From assembly GCF_016056275.1 (NCBI RefSeq), contig NZ_JAECZA010000001.1:142803-206802 (forward strand): DNA of 64,000 nt. The letters are read 5' to 3'. The notes under the pieces were generated by a model. The model did no database searches, was not told the DNA's origin, and saw nothing but the letters and a program-made list of their open reading frames with translations. The position numbers and the translations under genes are program-made. Below are positions 8,542 through 17,247 of the stretch, in pieces. Each line of letters starts with the position of its first letter. Position 1 is the stretch's first letter. Source of the stretch: Dendronalium phyllosphericum CENA369. GTDB lineage: Bacteria; Cyanobacteriota; Cyanobacteriia; Cyanobacteriales; Nostocaceae.

Positions 8542-9588
8542 TTAAGATTGTCTAGAGATTTTCCACAAACGCCAGATGGCGTAACTTAACAGTGAAGTTG
8601 CACCACAGGCGTAAGCAATACCGCTAGGTATACCAGCAATGGCTAATGCCAAACTGCCTACCCACAGAGTTAAAGAGTAAATAAATAAAACCGTCCAGCG
8701 ATGGGATAAACCAGCATTTAGGAGTCGATGATGCAAATGACGTTTATCCGCAATAAAAGGTGATTTTCCTCGGCAAAGTCTTGCCAAAATTACCGCTGAC
8801 ATATCTACAATTGGCACTGCCAAAATTAGATAAGGCAAAATGACAGCCGTGAAAGCAGGGATTTTGACTAAACCAATTACACCCACAGCGGCTAGGGTAA
8901 ATCCCATAAAATAAGCCCCACCATCTCCCATAAAGATTTGTGCGGGATTAAAGTTGTAGCGGAGAAATCCCAGTGACGCACCAGCTAGGGCTGCTGCAAT
9001 CAAAGCTGCTGCTGGTTGCCGCATATATAGAGAAACAAGCAACATCACCACAGCGGCAATTCCAGACACCCCAGCAGCTAAACCGTCTAAACCGTCAATC
9101 CAGTTAATGGCATTGACCATCCCTACTAGCCAAATAACTGTGATGGGCAAACTCAGCCAGTTAAGATCGACTATCCCAATTGTGGGAATGCTAATGAAAT
9201 CTATACTTACACCTGCCTTCCATGCACCAGCCGCAACAATAATCTGCACGAGCAAGCGTGTTAAAGGAGATAAATTTAACAAATCGTCTGCTAAACCAAT
9301 CAAAAAAAAGCCAAAGCCGCCTAGGGTGACACCCCAAATTTGCCATTCTTTTTCAGGTGTGAGATTGCCAAATCCGCCCAACCACCAAACAATCAACAGG
9401 GAAATTATAGTACCTAAGAATATAGAAACTCCTCCCAAGCGAACCATTGGGCGTTGATGAACTTTGCGATCGCTAGGTCGATCGACACGTCCACTTTTTA
9501 TACCAATTTTTTTGACATCGGGCGTAGTCCAGAGAACGACTACCGCAGCAACAAGAAAAGCAATCAGATGATAAATCTGAGCAGGCAT
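8542..9588 (-). CDS. Glycosyl-phosphoryl transferase, WecA/MraY family
   Basis: A 348-residue polytopic membrane protein with about ten helices. It would transfer a sugar-1-phosphate, typically GlcNAc-1-P, from UDP-sugar to undecaprenyl phosphate, starting a cell-envelope polysaccharide. Visible family motifs, in order: GRVDRPSDRKVHQRPMVRLGG near the N-terminus, the Mg-binding DD of GLADDLLNLSPLTR, the nucleophile region NAINWIDGLDGLAAG, FNPAQIFMGDGGAYFMG, and the His-rich RHLHHRLL loop. These fit WecA/TagO better than MraY (peptidoglycan), which has different loop sequences. The ATG at 9588 is in place. It lies 450 bp downstream of glyA on the same strand. The exact sugar cannot be told. Confidence 0.85.
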   Translation of the reverse strand: MPAQIYHLIAFLVAAVVVLWTTPDVKKIGIKSGRVDRPSDRKVHQRPMVRLGGVSIFLGTIISLLIVWWLGGFGNLTPEKEWQIWGVTLGGFGFFLIGLADDLLNLSPLTRLLVQIIVAAGAWKAGVSIDFISIPTIGIVDLNWLSLPITVIWLVGMVNAINWIDGLDGLAAGVSGIAAVVMLLVSLYMRQPAAALIAAALAGASLGFLRYNFNPAQIFMGDGGAYFMGFTLAAVGVIGLVKIPAFTAVILPYLILAVPIVDMSAVILARLCRGKSPFIADKRHLHHRLLNAGLSHRWTVLFIYSLTLWVGSLALAIAGIPSGIAYACGATSLLSYAIWRLWKISRQS

Positions 9589-10038
9589 CGGTATTTTCTA
9601 TAAGTAGTTTGTAAAACAAAAATCTGCCGAGGAACGTTTCTAGATATTTCTACTATATTTCAGACTTCGATCGGCATGAATTTAAATTTAGGGTCTGGGG
9701 ACTGAGGATAAGGGAGCAGGGGAGGCTTCGCGGTCAAAGGGAAATGGGTAATGGGAAAAGGAATTAAATAAAGTTCTCCCCCTTTCCCTTTAACCTTTAC
9801 CCCTTACTTTTTTTCCTGACCACTGACAACTGACCAAGCCCCGTTGGGGCGGGGTGTGGGGTGTAGGGGAAGAAATAGCCCCAACAACTAGTGGGTCACA
9901 AGCCCCGTCCATAAGGCACGATTGCATTGGTCGGGGTAACAAGCCTTGACCAATGCCATCTTACCCATACCCTACCCCCTACACCCTATTGCTGACCACT
10001 GACTCATACCCAATCCCCAATACCCAATTCCTAATTAC
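9589..10038. other. Intergenic repeats between the WecA-like gene and glyA
   Basis: No gene. It contains a purine/pyrimidine inverted repeat at 9752-9790, a GCCCC-GTT-GGGGC hairpin at 9838-9850, and 'ccactgacaactgacc' STRR-like units (about 9819-9836 and 9993-10005). The motif ggtcggggtaacaagccttgaccaatgcc, around 9930-9957, pairs partly with itself. No good T run. Confidence 0.5.
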
Positions 10039-11322
10039 CTATGCTAAAGCTGGGGTGGGAATCTCTAGGTGAGGGTACAAGGGAAAGCGATCGCACAATG
10101 CTGCGACTCTTCGCCGACAATCAGCTGCAACTGGATCGGAATCAGGAGAAAGCAAGCGATCGGCAATAATATTCCCAATTTCGGTAAATTCTGCAACTCC
10201 TAAACCTCTTGTGGTCATTGCCGGAGAACCCAACCTCAGACCGCTAGTCACGAATGGCGACTCAGGATCGAAGGGAACTGTATTTTTGTTAGTGGTAACA
10301 TTCACAACACTCAAGTACTGTTCCGCCAACTTACCTGTGATGCCAATAGACCGTAGGTCAACCAGCATTAAATGATTTTCAGTGCCATTTGATACTAGCT
10401 TTAAGCCTCGATTCAATAATTGTTCTGCCAAAGCACGAGCATTTGTAATAATCTGGGCAGAATAAGTTTTAAACTCCGGCTTTAGGGCTTCTCCAAAAGC
10501 TACTGCCTTCGCCGCAATCACGTGTTCCAATGGCCCGCCTTGAGAACCGGGGAAAACTGCTTTATCGAGTTTTTTACCTAGTTCGGCATCGCGGGTTAAA
10601 ATTATCCCACCCCTAGGGCCGCGTAGAGTTTTATGGGTAGTTGTGGTGACTACATCGCAATAAGGAATTGGGTCGGGATGCAGTCCACTAGCAACCAAAC
10701 CAGCGATATGAGCGATGTCCGCGAGTAAGTAAGCGCCGATTTCATCAGCAATGCTACGAAACTTTTCAAAGTCAATTACACGAGGATAAGCGGAATAACC
10801 ACAAATCAGGAGCTTAGGACGCTCCCTCAGCGCCAGCTCCCGAATTTGGTCGTAGTCTAATTGTTCTGTTTGTTGGTTAACACCGTAATGGCGAACTTGA
10901 AACCACTTACCCGACACATTTACCGGGGAACCGTGGGTAAGATGTCCTCCATGAGACAAATCCATACCCATGATTGTGTCTCCTGGTTTTAGTAGTGTCA
11001 GGAATACTGCAAAATTTGCTTGGGCCCCAGAATGGGGTTGGACATTGGCATGAGCAGCACCAAACAGTTGTTTAGCTCGGTCGATCGCTAGTTGCTCGAC
11101 TTTATCGATAAATTCACAACCGCCGTAGTAGCGTTTCCCAGGCAAGCCTTCGGCATATTTATTTGTTAGTACCGAACCTTGAGCTGCCAGTACCGCAGCA
11201 GAGGTAAAGTTTTCGCTCGCAATCAACTCCAAGTGGTCGCGTTGGCGCTCTAGTTCTTGGTTGAGTAATTTTGCGATCGCGGGATCGGATGTAGCAAGAA
11301 AGTCTGAATTAGTCCTAGTCAC
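10039..11322 (-). CDS. glyA: Serine hydroxymethyltransferase
   Basis: A PLP enzyme interconverting serine and glycine with tetrahydrofolate, the main source of one-carbon units. Using the GTG at 11322 gives 427 residues starting M(V)[19 protein letters not shown], which fits the family; AAGGA lies eight bases upstream. An ATG 30 bp earlier is in frame but would add ten unlikely residues (CKFLLRIIE). Motifs: [20 protein letters not shown] near the N-terminus; the PLP lysine in [31 protein letters not shown] near the C-terminus. The order glyA, WecA-like, cinA on one strand recalls other filamentous cyanobacteria. No riboswitch-like consensus is seen in its leader. Confidence 0.93.
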   Translation of the reverse strand: MTRTNSDFLATSDPAIAKLLNQELERQRDHLELIASENFTSAAVLAAQGSVLTNKYAEGLPGKRYYGGCEFIDKVEQLAIDRAKQLFGAAHANVQPHSGAQANFAVFLTLLKPGDTIMGMDLSHGGHLTHGSPVNVSGKWFQVRHYGVNQQTEQLDYDQIRELALRERPKLLICGYSAYPRVIDFEKFRSIADEIGAYLLADIAHIAGLVASGLHPDPIPYCDVVTTTTHKTLRGPRGGIILTRDAELGKKLDKAVFPGSQGGPLEHVIAAKAVAFGEALKPEFKTYSAQIITNARALAEQLLNRGLKLVSNGTENHLMLVDLRSIGITGKLAEQYLSVVNVTTNKNTVPFDPESPFVTSGLRLGSPAMTTRGLGVAEFTEIGNIIADRLLSPDSDPVAADCRRRVAALCDRFPLYPHLEIPTPALA

Positions 11323-11861
11323 TTCAATTATCCTTAAGAGAAATTTGCACAATGGTTGCTTTTGGCTGAGTGCAGCACCTAAGTAATAGCCTAAAGGTCT
11401 GACTATTGATGTTTACTGATGCTGATTTACTTATTATTAGATACCAACTTGATTAGTGCGTTAAAGATCGTATATGGAAATAGGCAGTGGGGAAAAGGCG
11501 AAAGGGAAAAGCAAAGCCCAAGAAGTTTGTTTAATTACTTTTGTCTTTTGCCAAAGCGAAGCTTTCTCCTGCTTCCCAGTACCCAAAATATATGTATAAG
11601 TTTTAACAGAAGAACTCAATAATAAAACATACAACATACAATAGATTCAGGTTGGCTAGGCAATTGTTTGTTATTACCCCCATTTTTACCAAAAAGATCG
11701 CAGAGGATGCTTTCAAGTGTCTTCCGCAATTAAAAATTGCAAGAGTTTATAACGCGCAGCGCGCTCTCACCCTGCCTTCAAACGATTTATAGGGTGTCTA
11801 CCAAGCGTTTCCTCCTCTGGACAAATACAAGTAACTAATGAGGATTTACAGGAGGGATTAG
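11323..11861. other. Intergenic region between divergent glyA and the Cys-motif gene
   Basis: No gene is supported; an open frame at 11419-11622 has low-complexity composition and runs through a purine/pyrimidine repeat. A gcgcagcgcgc dyad is at about 11756. The right end carries the ribosome site of the next gene. Confidence 0.5.
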
Positions 11862-12059
11862 ATGCTAGTCATTTTAACAGGCGATCAAATCCTTGCCCCC
11901 GAGCAGGTTTGCCAGTCTTGTTTACTTGCTGACGCAAGCGGTCAACCCCGTTGGCGTAGGGGTCAACTTCGTTGTGGTCAAGCCATTCGCAAACTCACTG
12001 AACAACAACCAGAACAGTACGAGTGTATGATGGGCTTCCGCATTGCGTACATAGAATAG
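11862..12059 (+). CDS. Small Cys-motif protein, unknown
   Basis: A 65-residue soluble protein starting MLVILTGDQILAPEQVCQSC. It has four cysteines: C17-x2-C20, C38 and C55, compatible with a Zn or Fe-S site. The strong AGGAGG lies a few bases before ATG 11862, so translation is likely. The middle (ASGQPRWRRGQLRCGQ) is encoded by two similar units, ggtcaaccccgttgg and ggtcaacttcgttgtgg, suggesting a small internal duplication. I believe similar short proteins exist in other cyanobacteria but cannot name a family. The stop codon overlaps a 26-bp palindrome. Confidence 0.6.
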   Translation: MLVILTGDQILAPEQVCQSCLLADASGQPRWRRGQLRCGQAIRKLTEQQPEQYECMMGFRIAYIE

Positions 12060-12081
12060 TTGACAGTTAACTGTCAACTAT
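12056..12081. repeat. 26-bp perfect palindrome (dispersed element)
   Basis: ATAGTTGACAGTT followed by its exact reverse complement, overlapping the stop codon (TAG, 12057-12059) of the previous gene. The core TGACAGTTAACTGTCA recurs at 16392-16407, and a diverged form at about 48483, each followed by gtcaac/gtcaat tracts. No T run follows. Confidence 0.7.
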
Positions 12082-12185
12082 CAGCAATCCACTAAAAGTC
12101 AATGTGTAATAGTTTAGTAAGACCGAGCAACTGCGTTATCCTAGGCTCAAGTAACTCTCGAAATTTAGCCACAGGAGAATGCACA

Positions 12186-12665
12186 ATGACTTGGCGCGGG
12201 TCTACAACTGTTTCCGACCGGATTTTTGCTTGTTTACCTTATTTGCTACCTTTGATTGATGGTCTAGTCTTTGGTGGATTTTTGCTCACACAGTTTCCAG
12301 CACTGCGAGTATTACTTATACCGTTACAACCAGTTTTAATAGTTTACGGTAGCTTAGGCTCGTTGGGTCAACTAATCGTTTTCTTTGCCTTGTTCATGTT
12401 AGTGGTAAGAAACGAAAAAATCAGTCACTTTATTCGTTTCAACACAATGCAAGCGATCCTTTTAGACATTGTTGTATTTTTGTGTTCTATACTGCTGAGA
12501 ATTTTGACTCCCATTCCTGGTGCTAGCTTTGCAATAGAAACAGTGGCAAACACTATATTTCTAGGTATTGTCGGAGCAGTTGTATATTCCGTTATCCAGT
12601 CCATAATCGGACGTTATGCAGAAATTCCGGCAATTTCTGATGCAGTGTATATGCAAGTGCGCTAG
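12186..12665 (+). CDS. Tic20-family membrane protein
   Basis: A 159-residue protein with four predicted transmembrane helices, starting MTWRGSTTVSDRIFACLPYL. The DRIFACLPYLLPLIDGL opening, the RNEKISHFIRFNTMQAILLDI motif between helices 2 and 3, and a short C-terminal tail match cyanobacterial homologues of the chloroplast inner-envelope import component Tic20. The function in cyanobacteria is unsettled. The ATG at 12186 is chosen because AGGAG sits eight bases upstream; an upstream in-frame ATG (12102) adds 28 residues without a ribosome site. It is convergent with the FAH-family gene, only 3 bp between stops. Confidence 0.82.
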   Translation: MTWRGSTTVSDRIFACLPYLLPLIDGLVFGGFLLTQFPALRVLLIPLQPVLIVYGSLGSLGQLIVFFALFMLVVRNEKISHFIRFNTMQAILLDIVVFLCSILLRILTPIPGASFAIETVANTIFLGIVGAVVYSVIQSIIGRYAEIPAISDAVYMQVR

Positions 12666-12668
12666 TCG

Positions 12669-13442
12669 TTAACGGGATGCCACGGTGTTTTCCAGGCGGC
12701 CAATACCTTCAATTTCAATGCGAACGCGATCGCCTCGGTGCAACGAACCAATACCCTCTGGCGTACCCGTTAGCACCACATCCCCTGGTAGCAGTGTCAT
12801 CACTTGACTGATATAAGACACGAGAATATCGGGGGGAAAGACCATCCGATCGATACAAGCAGATTGTCGGGGATTAGCATCGTCATTCACAAAAGTCTGC
12901 AATCTAGCTCCAGGATTTAGTTCTCTGACGATCCAAGGGCCTAGAGGGCAGAAAGTATCAAAACCTTTGGCTCTAGTCCATTGACCATCTTTTTGTTGTA
13001 GATCCCTTGCTGTAACATCGTTGGCGATAGTGTAACCCCAAATTTTAGTTTGAGCTTCTTGCGGCGTGCAGTTAAAGGCGCGATCGCCGATTACTAGTGC
13101 TAACTCACCTTCGTAGTCTACCCGTTGTGATTGGGGAGGATATTTAATCTCTGTCTCGGAGGCGATGATCGATGTAGGTGGCTTGAGAAAAATTAATGGC
13201 TCGCTGGGTACAGGAGTACCCATTTCTGCTGCATGGTCTGCGTAATTCTTGCCCACCGCCACAATTTTTGAGGGAGCGCAGGGAGGAAGAATTTGATAGT
13301 TGTCTGGGTCTAAAATTAGCTCTGTGGCTTGTCCTTGTAACCAGGGCGGAGCATCCAGCACCTGCACCTTGAGGGATAGTTGTAGCAATCCATAGTAAAC
13401 CTTGCCTTCTAGATTTTGAACTCGCACATAGCGCTGCGCCAT
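12669..13442 (-). CDS. Fumarylacetoacetate hydrolase (FAH) family protein
   Basis: A 257-residue enzyme of the FAH superfamily, which cleaves or decarboxylates acylpyruvate-type substrates using a divalent metal. The N-terminal ~65 residues form the small domain. The catalytic domain shows IVAVGKNYADHAAEMG, LIFLKPPTSII, VDYEGELALVIG with the metal-binding glutamates, YTIANDVTARDLQ, FDTFCPLGPWI and DVVLTGTPEGIG. The pattern fits acylpyruvase/oxaloacetate decarboxylase-type members (YcgM, FAHD1) better than true tyrosine-pathway FAH. ATG at 13442. Single gene, convergent with the Tic20-like gene. Confidence 0.85.
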   Translation of the reverse strand: MAQRYVRVQNLEGKVYYGLLQLSLKVQVLDAPPWLQGQATELILDPDNYQILPPCAPSKIVAVGKNYADHAAEMGTPVPSEPLIFLKPPTSIIASETEIKYPPQSQRVDYEGELALVIGDRAFNCTPQEAQTKIWGYTIANDVTARDLQQKDGQWTRAKGFDTFCPLGPWIVRELNPGARLQTFVNDDANPRQSACIDRMVFPPDILVSYISQVMTLLPGDVVLTGTPEGIGSLHRGDRVRIEIEGIGRLENTVASR

Positions 13443-13509
13443 AAGCTTGATTAATATCCTTATTGTCTGCGATTAAAAGCTGTGAGCTCTTAGCAATCTT
13501 CAGTCAGTG

Positions 13510-13562
13510 GTAGAGGCTTGAGCCTCAGACTGAGCTGCCATCAATGATGGTAACTGAGGCAT
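13510..13562 (+). promoter_or_regulatory. Mutually exclusive stem-loops in the rpsF upstream region
   Basis: GAGGC (13513-13517) can pair with GCCTC (13522-13526) across TTGA. Alternatively GCCTCAG (13522-13528) pairs with CTGAGGC (13554-13560), enclosing a CCAT/ATGG stem (13538-13550). The two folds compete, as in leader switches. It lies about 335 bp before rpsF, so a link to rpsF is only possible. Confidence 0.3.
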
Positions 13563-13894
13563 GGGGAGGATAAGATGAGGAAGCTATCGATCGCTCATCT
13601 TCGCGGTATTTGTAATCGATCGGGACACCTCTCTGTTCGGGTAACGCTCAACAGCGTCAGAGCTTGCCGCAGGCTAGGATATGGAGGATGGATTGGCTTC
13701 CTCCCTAGCCGCCTGTAGGCAGCTTCTCGTTAGAGATGGAAATTTCAGTAGATTTGGCTAATGATTCAAATTGAAAACTGGTAAGATTATAGTTCCTTGT
13801 TGCTTCAGATGTTGAGCAATACTAGTATTATTCATTGAAATTCTCGTATAAATTAACATCAGCAGCCATTTTGTCCATAGGGAGACTTCAAAAC

Positions 13895-14221
13895 ATGTCC
13901 ACAGTTTACGAAACAATGTACATTCTGCGTCCTGACTTGGGAGACGAACAGGTAGAGCAAGCAATTACGAAATACCAAAACTCGATCCGAGAACAAGGCG
14001 CTGTTGATATCCAAATTCAAAATCGAGGTAAGCGTCGTCTCGCTTACGAAATTAAAAAGCATCGGGACGGTATCTACATCCAAATGAACTACAGCGGGCC
14101 AGGAACTGTGGTTGCTCCTATGGAACGTGCAATGCGTTTGAGCGAAGAAGTAATTCGTTACCTGACTATTAAGCAGGAACTCCCCCAAGAAAAAGCAGAT
14201 AAAGTTGCTGTCAGCGCTTAA
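13895..14221 (+). CDS. rpsF: 30S ribosomal protein S6
   Basis: A 108-residue ribosomal protein S6, which binds S18 on the platform of the small subunit. The ATG at 13895 gives [20 protein letters not shown], the usual start, with GGGAG about ten bases upstream; an in-frame ATG 60 bp earlier is less likely. Family motifs: [11 protein letters not shown], the [17 protein letters not shown] strand-loop and the RYLTIK end of the ferredoxin-like fold. As in several cyanobacteria it is not followed by rpsR. The upstream ~450 bp has alternative hairpins. Confidence 0.95.
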   Translation: MSTVYETMYILRPDLGDEQVEQAITKYQNSIREQGAVDIQIQNRGKRRLAYEIKKHRDGIYIQMNYSGPGTVVAPMERAMRLSEEVIRYLTIKQELPQEKADKVAVSA

Positions 14222-14433
14222 GGAAAGTTCTGAGTAAAAGGTACTGAGTGTTGAGGTTTTAGAGCCTCAGTATTCAGTACTGAGGAAATAAAGTCTAAAA
14301 AAATTTTTATCTTGTGCCTTTTTTTTGATTTGGTTGGGAATGCTAAATTAACAAGTACTTGCCAAAAGCAGTACTATCATCGCAGTTATACCTAGGATTC
14401 GACAAGATTCGTCAATGGGAGCTGTAAGCCACT

Positions 14434-14985
14434 GTGAGCCAAACTGACACACCCAACATTCAAGCTCTCTCTAGCGAAGTCTCGCAGCTGCGCCAAGAGT
14501 TGCAGCTTCGCGATCAATTAGTGCAACAGCTTTCTCAAGAACTCTTCCGGCTAGTGAAGGGCAATACTAATTTTATGCCCCAGCGAACCGAGCCTGATAT
14601 CGATATCAGTCAGTTGCAGGCATTACGAGAACAATTGCAAGCTGTTGAGCAGCAAGTGACGTTCTACCAAGAACAGATTACGACTCGTGATGCCGAAATT
14701 TACCAATTGCGGCAGTCAGTACAAGAACTAACCGATCGCAGTCGGATGTTAGAGCAAGTAGTACAGGAGTTACCTCAAATTTACCGTCGTAAGTTCGAGG
14801 AGCGCATGGCTCCTGTGAGAGAAAAAGTCGCAATTCTACAACGGGAAAATCGCCAACTTCAAGCAGAATTACAAAGTGTTAGCTATCGCTTGGCACTCAA
14901 AACCCGCAATGCCAGTCACAGCGGTATCGATTTGCCAAATTTTCCTCGCCCAGCATCTAGCCAAAGTAATATTCCTGCTGTATGA
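14434..14985 (+). CDS. Coiled-coil protein, unknown
   Basis: A 183-residue protein starting at GTG (SQTDTPNIQALSSEVSQLRQ). Heptad patterns run over residues about 8-45 and 58-155 with many Gln, Glu and Leu (LREQLQAVEQQVTFYQEQI; LEQVVQELPQIYRRKFEER), predicting a long dimeric coiled coil. The tail after residue 160 is Pro/Ser-rich and probably disordered. There are no enzyme motifs, signal peptide or membrane segment. An ATG 19 bp upstream is out of frame, so GTG is the sensible start. No family recognised. It sits alone 210 bp after rpsF. Confidence 0.65.
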   Translation: MSQTDTPNIQALSSEVSQLRQELQLRDQLVQQLSQELFRLVKGNTNFMPQRTEPDIDISQLQALREQLQAVEQQVTFYQEQITTRDAEIYQLRQSVQELTDRSRMLEQVVQELPQIYRRKFEERMAPVREKVAILQRENRQLQAELQSVSYRLALKTRNASHSGIDLPNFPRPASSQSNIPAV

Positions 14986-15614
14986 GATGTTTAAAGCTGT
15001 AATACTAAATTAGTAATTCAGCTTTACAGCTAAATGCTTGATATAAGACTCCTATTTGATTGGGTAAAAAAACAGGCTACTTCTGTGCCTATCTGCTTTC
15101 CTGTTCCCTATTTTTGCCTTGACGAATAAATTCTCTAATTAAATCGGACTGCCATACAAGCTGTTTTAGATAGTTTACTAAGTTTCTCAAACAGTACAAT
15201 CAATAAAAATTTTTCTGCTTATAACGATCTCAAATAAAATAATTGTACTGATACTAGATGGATTGACATAACCCATCTCCAGAGTCGGATTTTCAATCAA
15301 AAATCTACAAACATATAACTCTGTGAAATTTTTATCGAGTATTCAGTTACATACCAGGTGCAGTTTGGGTAGCAAAAAAGTAAAATTTGCTATGACTTGT
15401 TTTGGTCATTTCCCACTGCACCCGCTTTAGCTAGCACTATCATTCGACAACCAAATTTATTTTCCTGTCATTGATACCAGTTCGCTGCCAAGCCATAAGT
15501 TGAACTCACACCACGTTTTTGTGGTTGGGCGATCGCTAGTTATAGTGAGTGACGCTAGCTAAAAATCACAAATGTTTTTTGCTTGTCAGATACATTTGTC
15601 TGTACAATAAAAGG
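14986..15614. other. Intergenic, no gene seen
   Basis: About 630 bp between the tail-to-tail coiled-coil and STAS genes. AT-rich, one HIP1-like site near 15531, and no hairpin with a T run that I could identify. Confidence 0.5.
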
Positions 15615-15968
15615 TTAGCCTGCTAGCACCAGATTGTTATCTTTGGAGTTAGAAAAAATGTCCTCATAAGTATTAAAAATTTCAAACACCGAATCTAGTT
15701 GAGTCAGTTCCAAAATCAAACGCACAGGAGCTTGGACGTTGCAAAGAACTAAGCGACAACCGCTTTGACGTGCAGATGTTAGAGCTTTGACTAACGGAAC
15801 TAATCCAGAACTGTCCATAAAATCCACTTGCGACAAATCAATAACCCAGAGTTGATCGGGCTGAGGCACTATATCTACCATCTGTTCGCTCAAAGCCGTA
15901 CCACTCTCCAAGTCTATGCTTCCTTGGGGTTTGAACAAAACTACTTGCGATTCTTGTGAGATATTCAT
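15615..15968 (-). CDS. STAS-domain anti-sigma-factor antagonist-like protein
   Basis: A 117-residue single STAS domain. The phosphorylatable serine is in VDFMDSSGLVPLVKALTSAR (about residues 49-68), the SpoIIAA/RsbV signature. In the known partner-switch mechanism the dephosphorylated form releases a sigma factor or other target from a serine-kinase anti-sigma protein. The segment LVLCNVQAPVRLILELTQLDSVFEIFN completes the fold. The ATG at 15968 (NISQESQVV) is in place. No kinase or phosphatase partner is adjacent, so its target is unknown. Confidence 0.85.
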   Translation of the reverse strand: MNISQESQVVLFKPQGSIDLESGTALSEQMVDIVPQPDQLWVIDLSQVDFMDSSGLVPLVKALTSARQSGCRLVLCNVQAPVRLILELTQLDSVFEIFNTYEDIFSNSKDNNLVLAG

Positions 15969-16373
15969 ATGTTTGACTGGGTAGTTGAAAGACTCTACAA
16001 AAACAGAAATATGGCATCAATACTGGCGCAGTTACAACAACAAAACACTGCTTCATTCACTTGTTTAGGAATTAACAGCGACGCAGTTGGAGTAGTTTGC
16101 TTCAGTATCTATGCCGTATAATTTGTGTTAACTTTCATAACTATAGGCATAAACGCCTAAGAATTTTAGTATCAAACATATCTTTTACTAGATTTTTATA
16201 TTTTTCTCGGATATTTATAAATTTTTCATAAAAACTTGTTGCTTTGTGTGCACAATTATGTGTTTGTGGTATTAACTGTTAAGCAGACAATCGTCAATAT
16301 TCAATAGGCTATAAACAATATCTATAAATAGATATAGACTAAGCGAAAGCGCATTTAATTTTGAGAAATACTC

Positions 16374-16450
16374 ATAGTGGTTGTTGAGAGCTGACAGTTA
16401 ACTGTCAACAGTCAACTTTGGTCAATGTACAATTTAAAAGCGTAGCAGCT
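16374..16450. repeat. Dispersed element with TGACAGTTAACTGTCA palindrome
   Basis: Begins catagtggttgttgag, then the 16-bp palindrome (16392-16407), then cagtcaactttggtcaatgt and a caatttaaaagcgtagcag tail. A copy with the same beginning and end but about 110 extra bases inserted lies at 48465-48675; a third, diverged, at 12056-12110. Confidence 0.55.
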
Positions 16451-16542
16451 TATCATTTCTATGTTGAAAGCTTGATTGACACCCCAGACACAAACGAGAC
16501 AAGATAGAGTAAAGGTAAAAAATTGTAAAGCGGCGGTGCGGG

Positions 16543-17172
16543 ATGTCTCTCGATCTAATTTCCCTAGAAAACATCCAGAATTTTGCCCATCAGTATGGTT
16601 ACTGGGCAATTTTTTTGGGAATTTTGCTAGAAAACTTGGGCATTCCTCTTCCTGGTGAAACTGTCACCTTAGTGGGCGGGTTTCTAGCGGGTAGTCACGA
16701 ACTGAATTATTGGTTAGTTCTCGGTGATGCCGTCGCAGGTGCTGCGATTGGTGGTACTTTTGGTTATTGGATTGGTAAACTTGGTGGTTGGTCTTTTCTG
16801 TTACAAGTAGGCAAAGTTTTCCGGATTTCTGAAGAACGATTGCTAAATATTAAAGAACAATTTAGTCAAAACGCTGCTAAAGCTGTATTTTTCGGTCGTT
16901 TTTTTGCATTACTACGGATTTTTGCTGCGCCACTTGCTGGAATAGCTGAAATGCCCTTTAATAAATTCTTTTTCTACAACTTAGTAGGAGCTAGCACTTG
17001 GGCCACCGTAATGGTGACATTAGCTTTCTTTGCAGGCAGAGTTGTCTCTTTAGAACAGTTAGTTGCTTGGGTTAGTAAATTTGCGATCGCCGCTTTGCTT
17101 ATCCTTATAGCCTTAATTGTTGTCCCCCTGTGGTTAGAATCTCGGCAAGTGAAACGGGCTACGGGAGAGTAA
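16543..17172 (+). CDS. DedA-family (VTT domain) membrane protein
   Basis: A 209-residue inner-membrane protein. The N-terminal ENLGIPLPGETVTLVGGFLAG (about 29-49) is the reentrant GxPxPGE motif of the DedA/VTT fold. FFGRFFALLRIFAAPLAGIAEM (about 115-136) is the second conserved helix with its catalytically important Arg. Relatives act as lipid scramblases or flippases for undecaprenyl phosphate and phosphatidylethanolamine, and affect drug and pH resistance. Four to six helices in total. The ATG at 16543 matches the family start; no ribosome site is obvious. It is convergent with argG across a bidirectional terminator. Confidence 0.87.
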   Translation: MSLDLISLENIQNFAHQYGYWAIFLGILLENLGIPLPGETVTLVGGFLAGSHELNYWLVLGDAVAGAAIGGTFGYWIGKLGGWSFLLQVGKVFRISEERLLNIKEQFSQNAAKAVFFGRFFALLRIFAAPLAGIAEMPFNKFFFYNLVGASTWATVMVTLAFFAGRVVSLEQLVAWVSKFAIAALLILIALIVVPLWLESRQVKRATGE

Positions 17173-17189
17173 ACAATTAAAAATTAAAA

Positions 17190-17240
17190 ATTAAAAAGGC
17201 AAAAGAAAGAATTCTCTGTCTTTACTTTTGCCTTTTTAAT
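17190..17240. terminator. Bidirectional intrinsic terminator (DedA gene / argG)
   Basis: Perfect 16-bp arms: ATTAAAAAGGCAAAAG (17190-17205) and CTTTTGCCTTTTTAAT (17225-17240), 19-base loop. An A-rich left flank and T-rich right flank let it end transcription in both directions between the two convergent genes. Confidence 0.75.
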
Positions 17241-17247
17241 TTTGTCT

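Noticed and set aside
11323..11450. Glycine riboswitch before glyA
   Set aside because: The conserved GGAGAGA / ACCGAAGG-type elements are absent from the leader.
11419..11622. 67-codon plus-strand ORF
   Set aside because: Runs through purine/pyrimidine repeat sequence and has no ribosome site.
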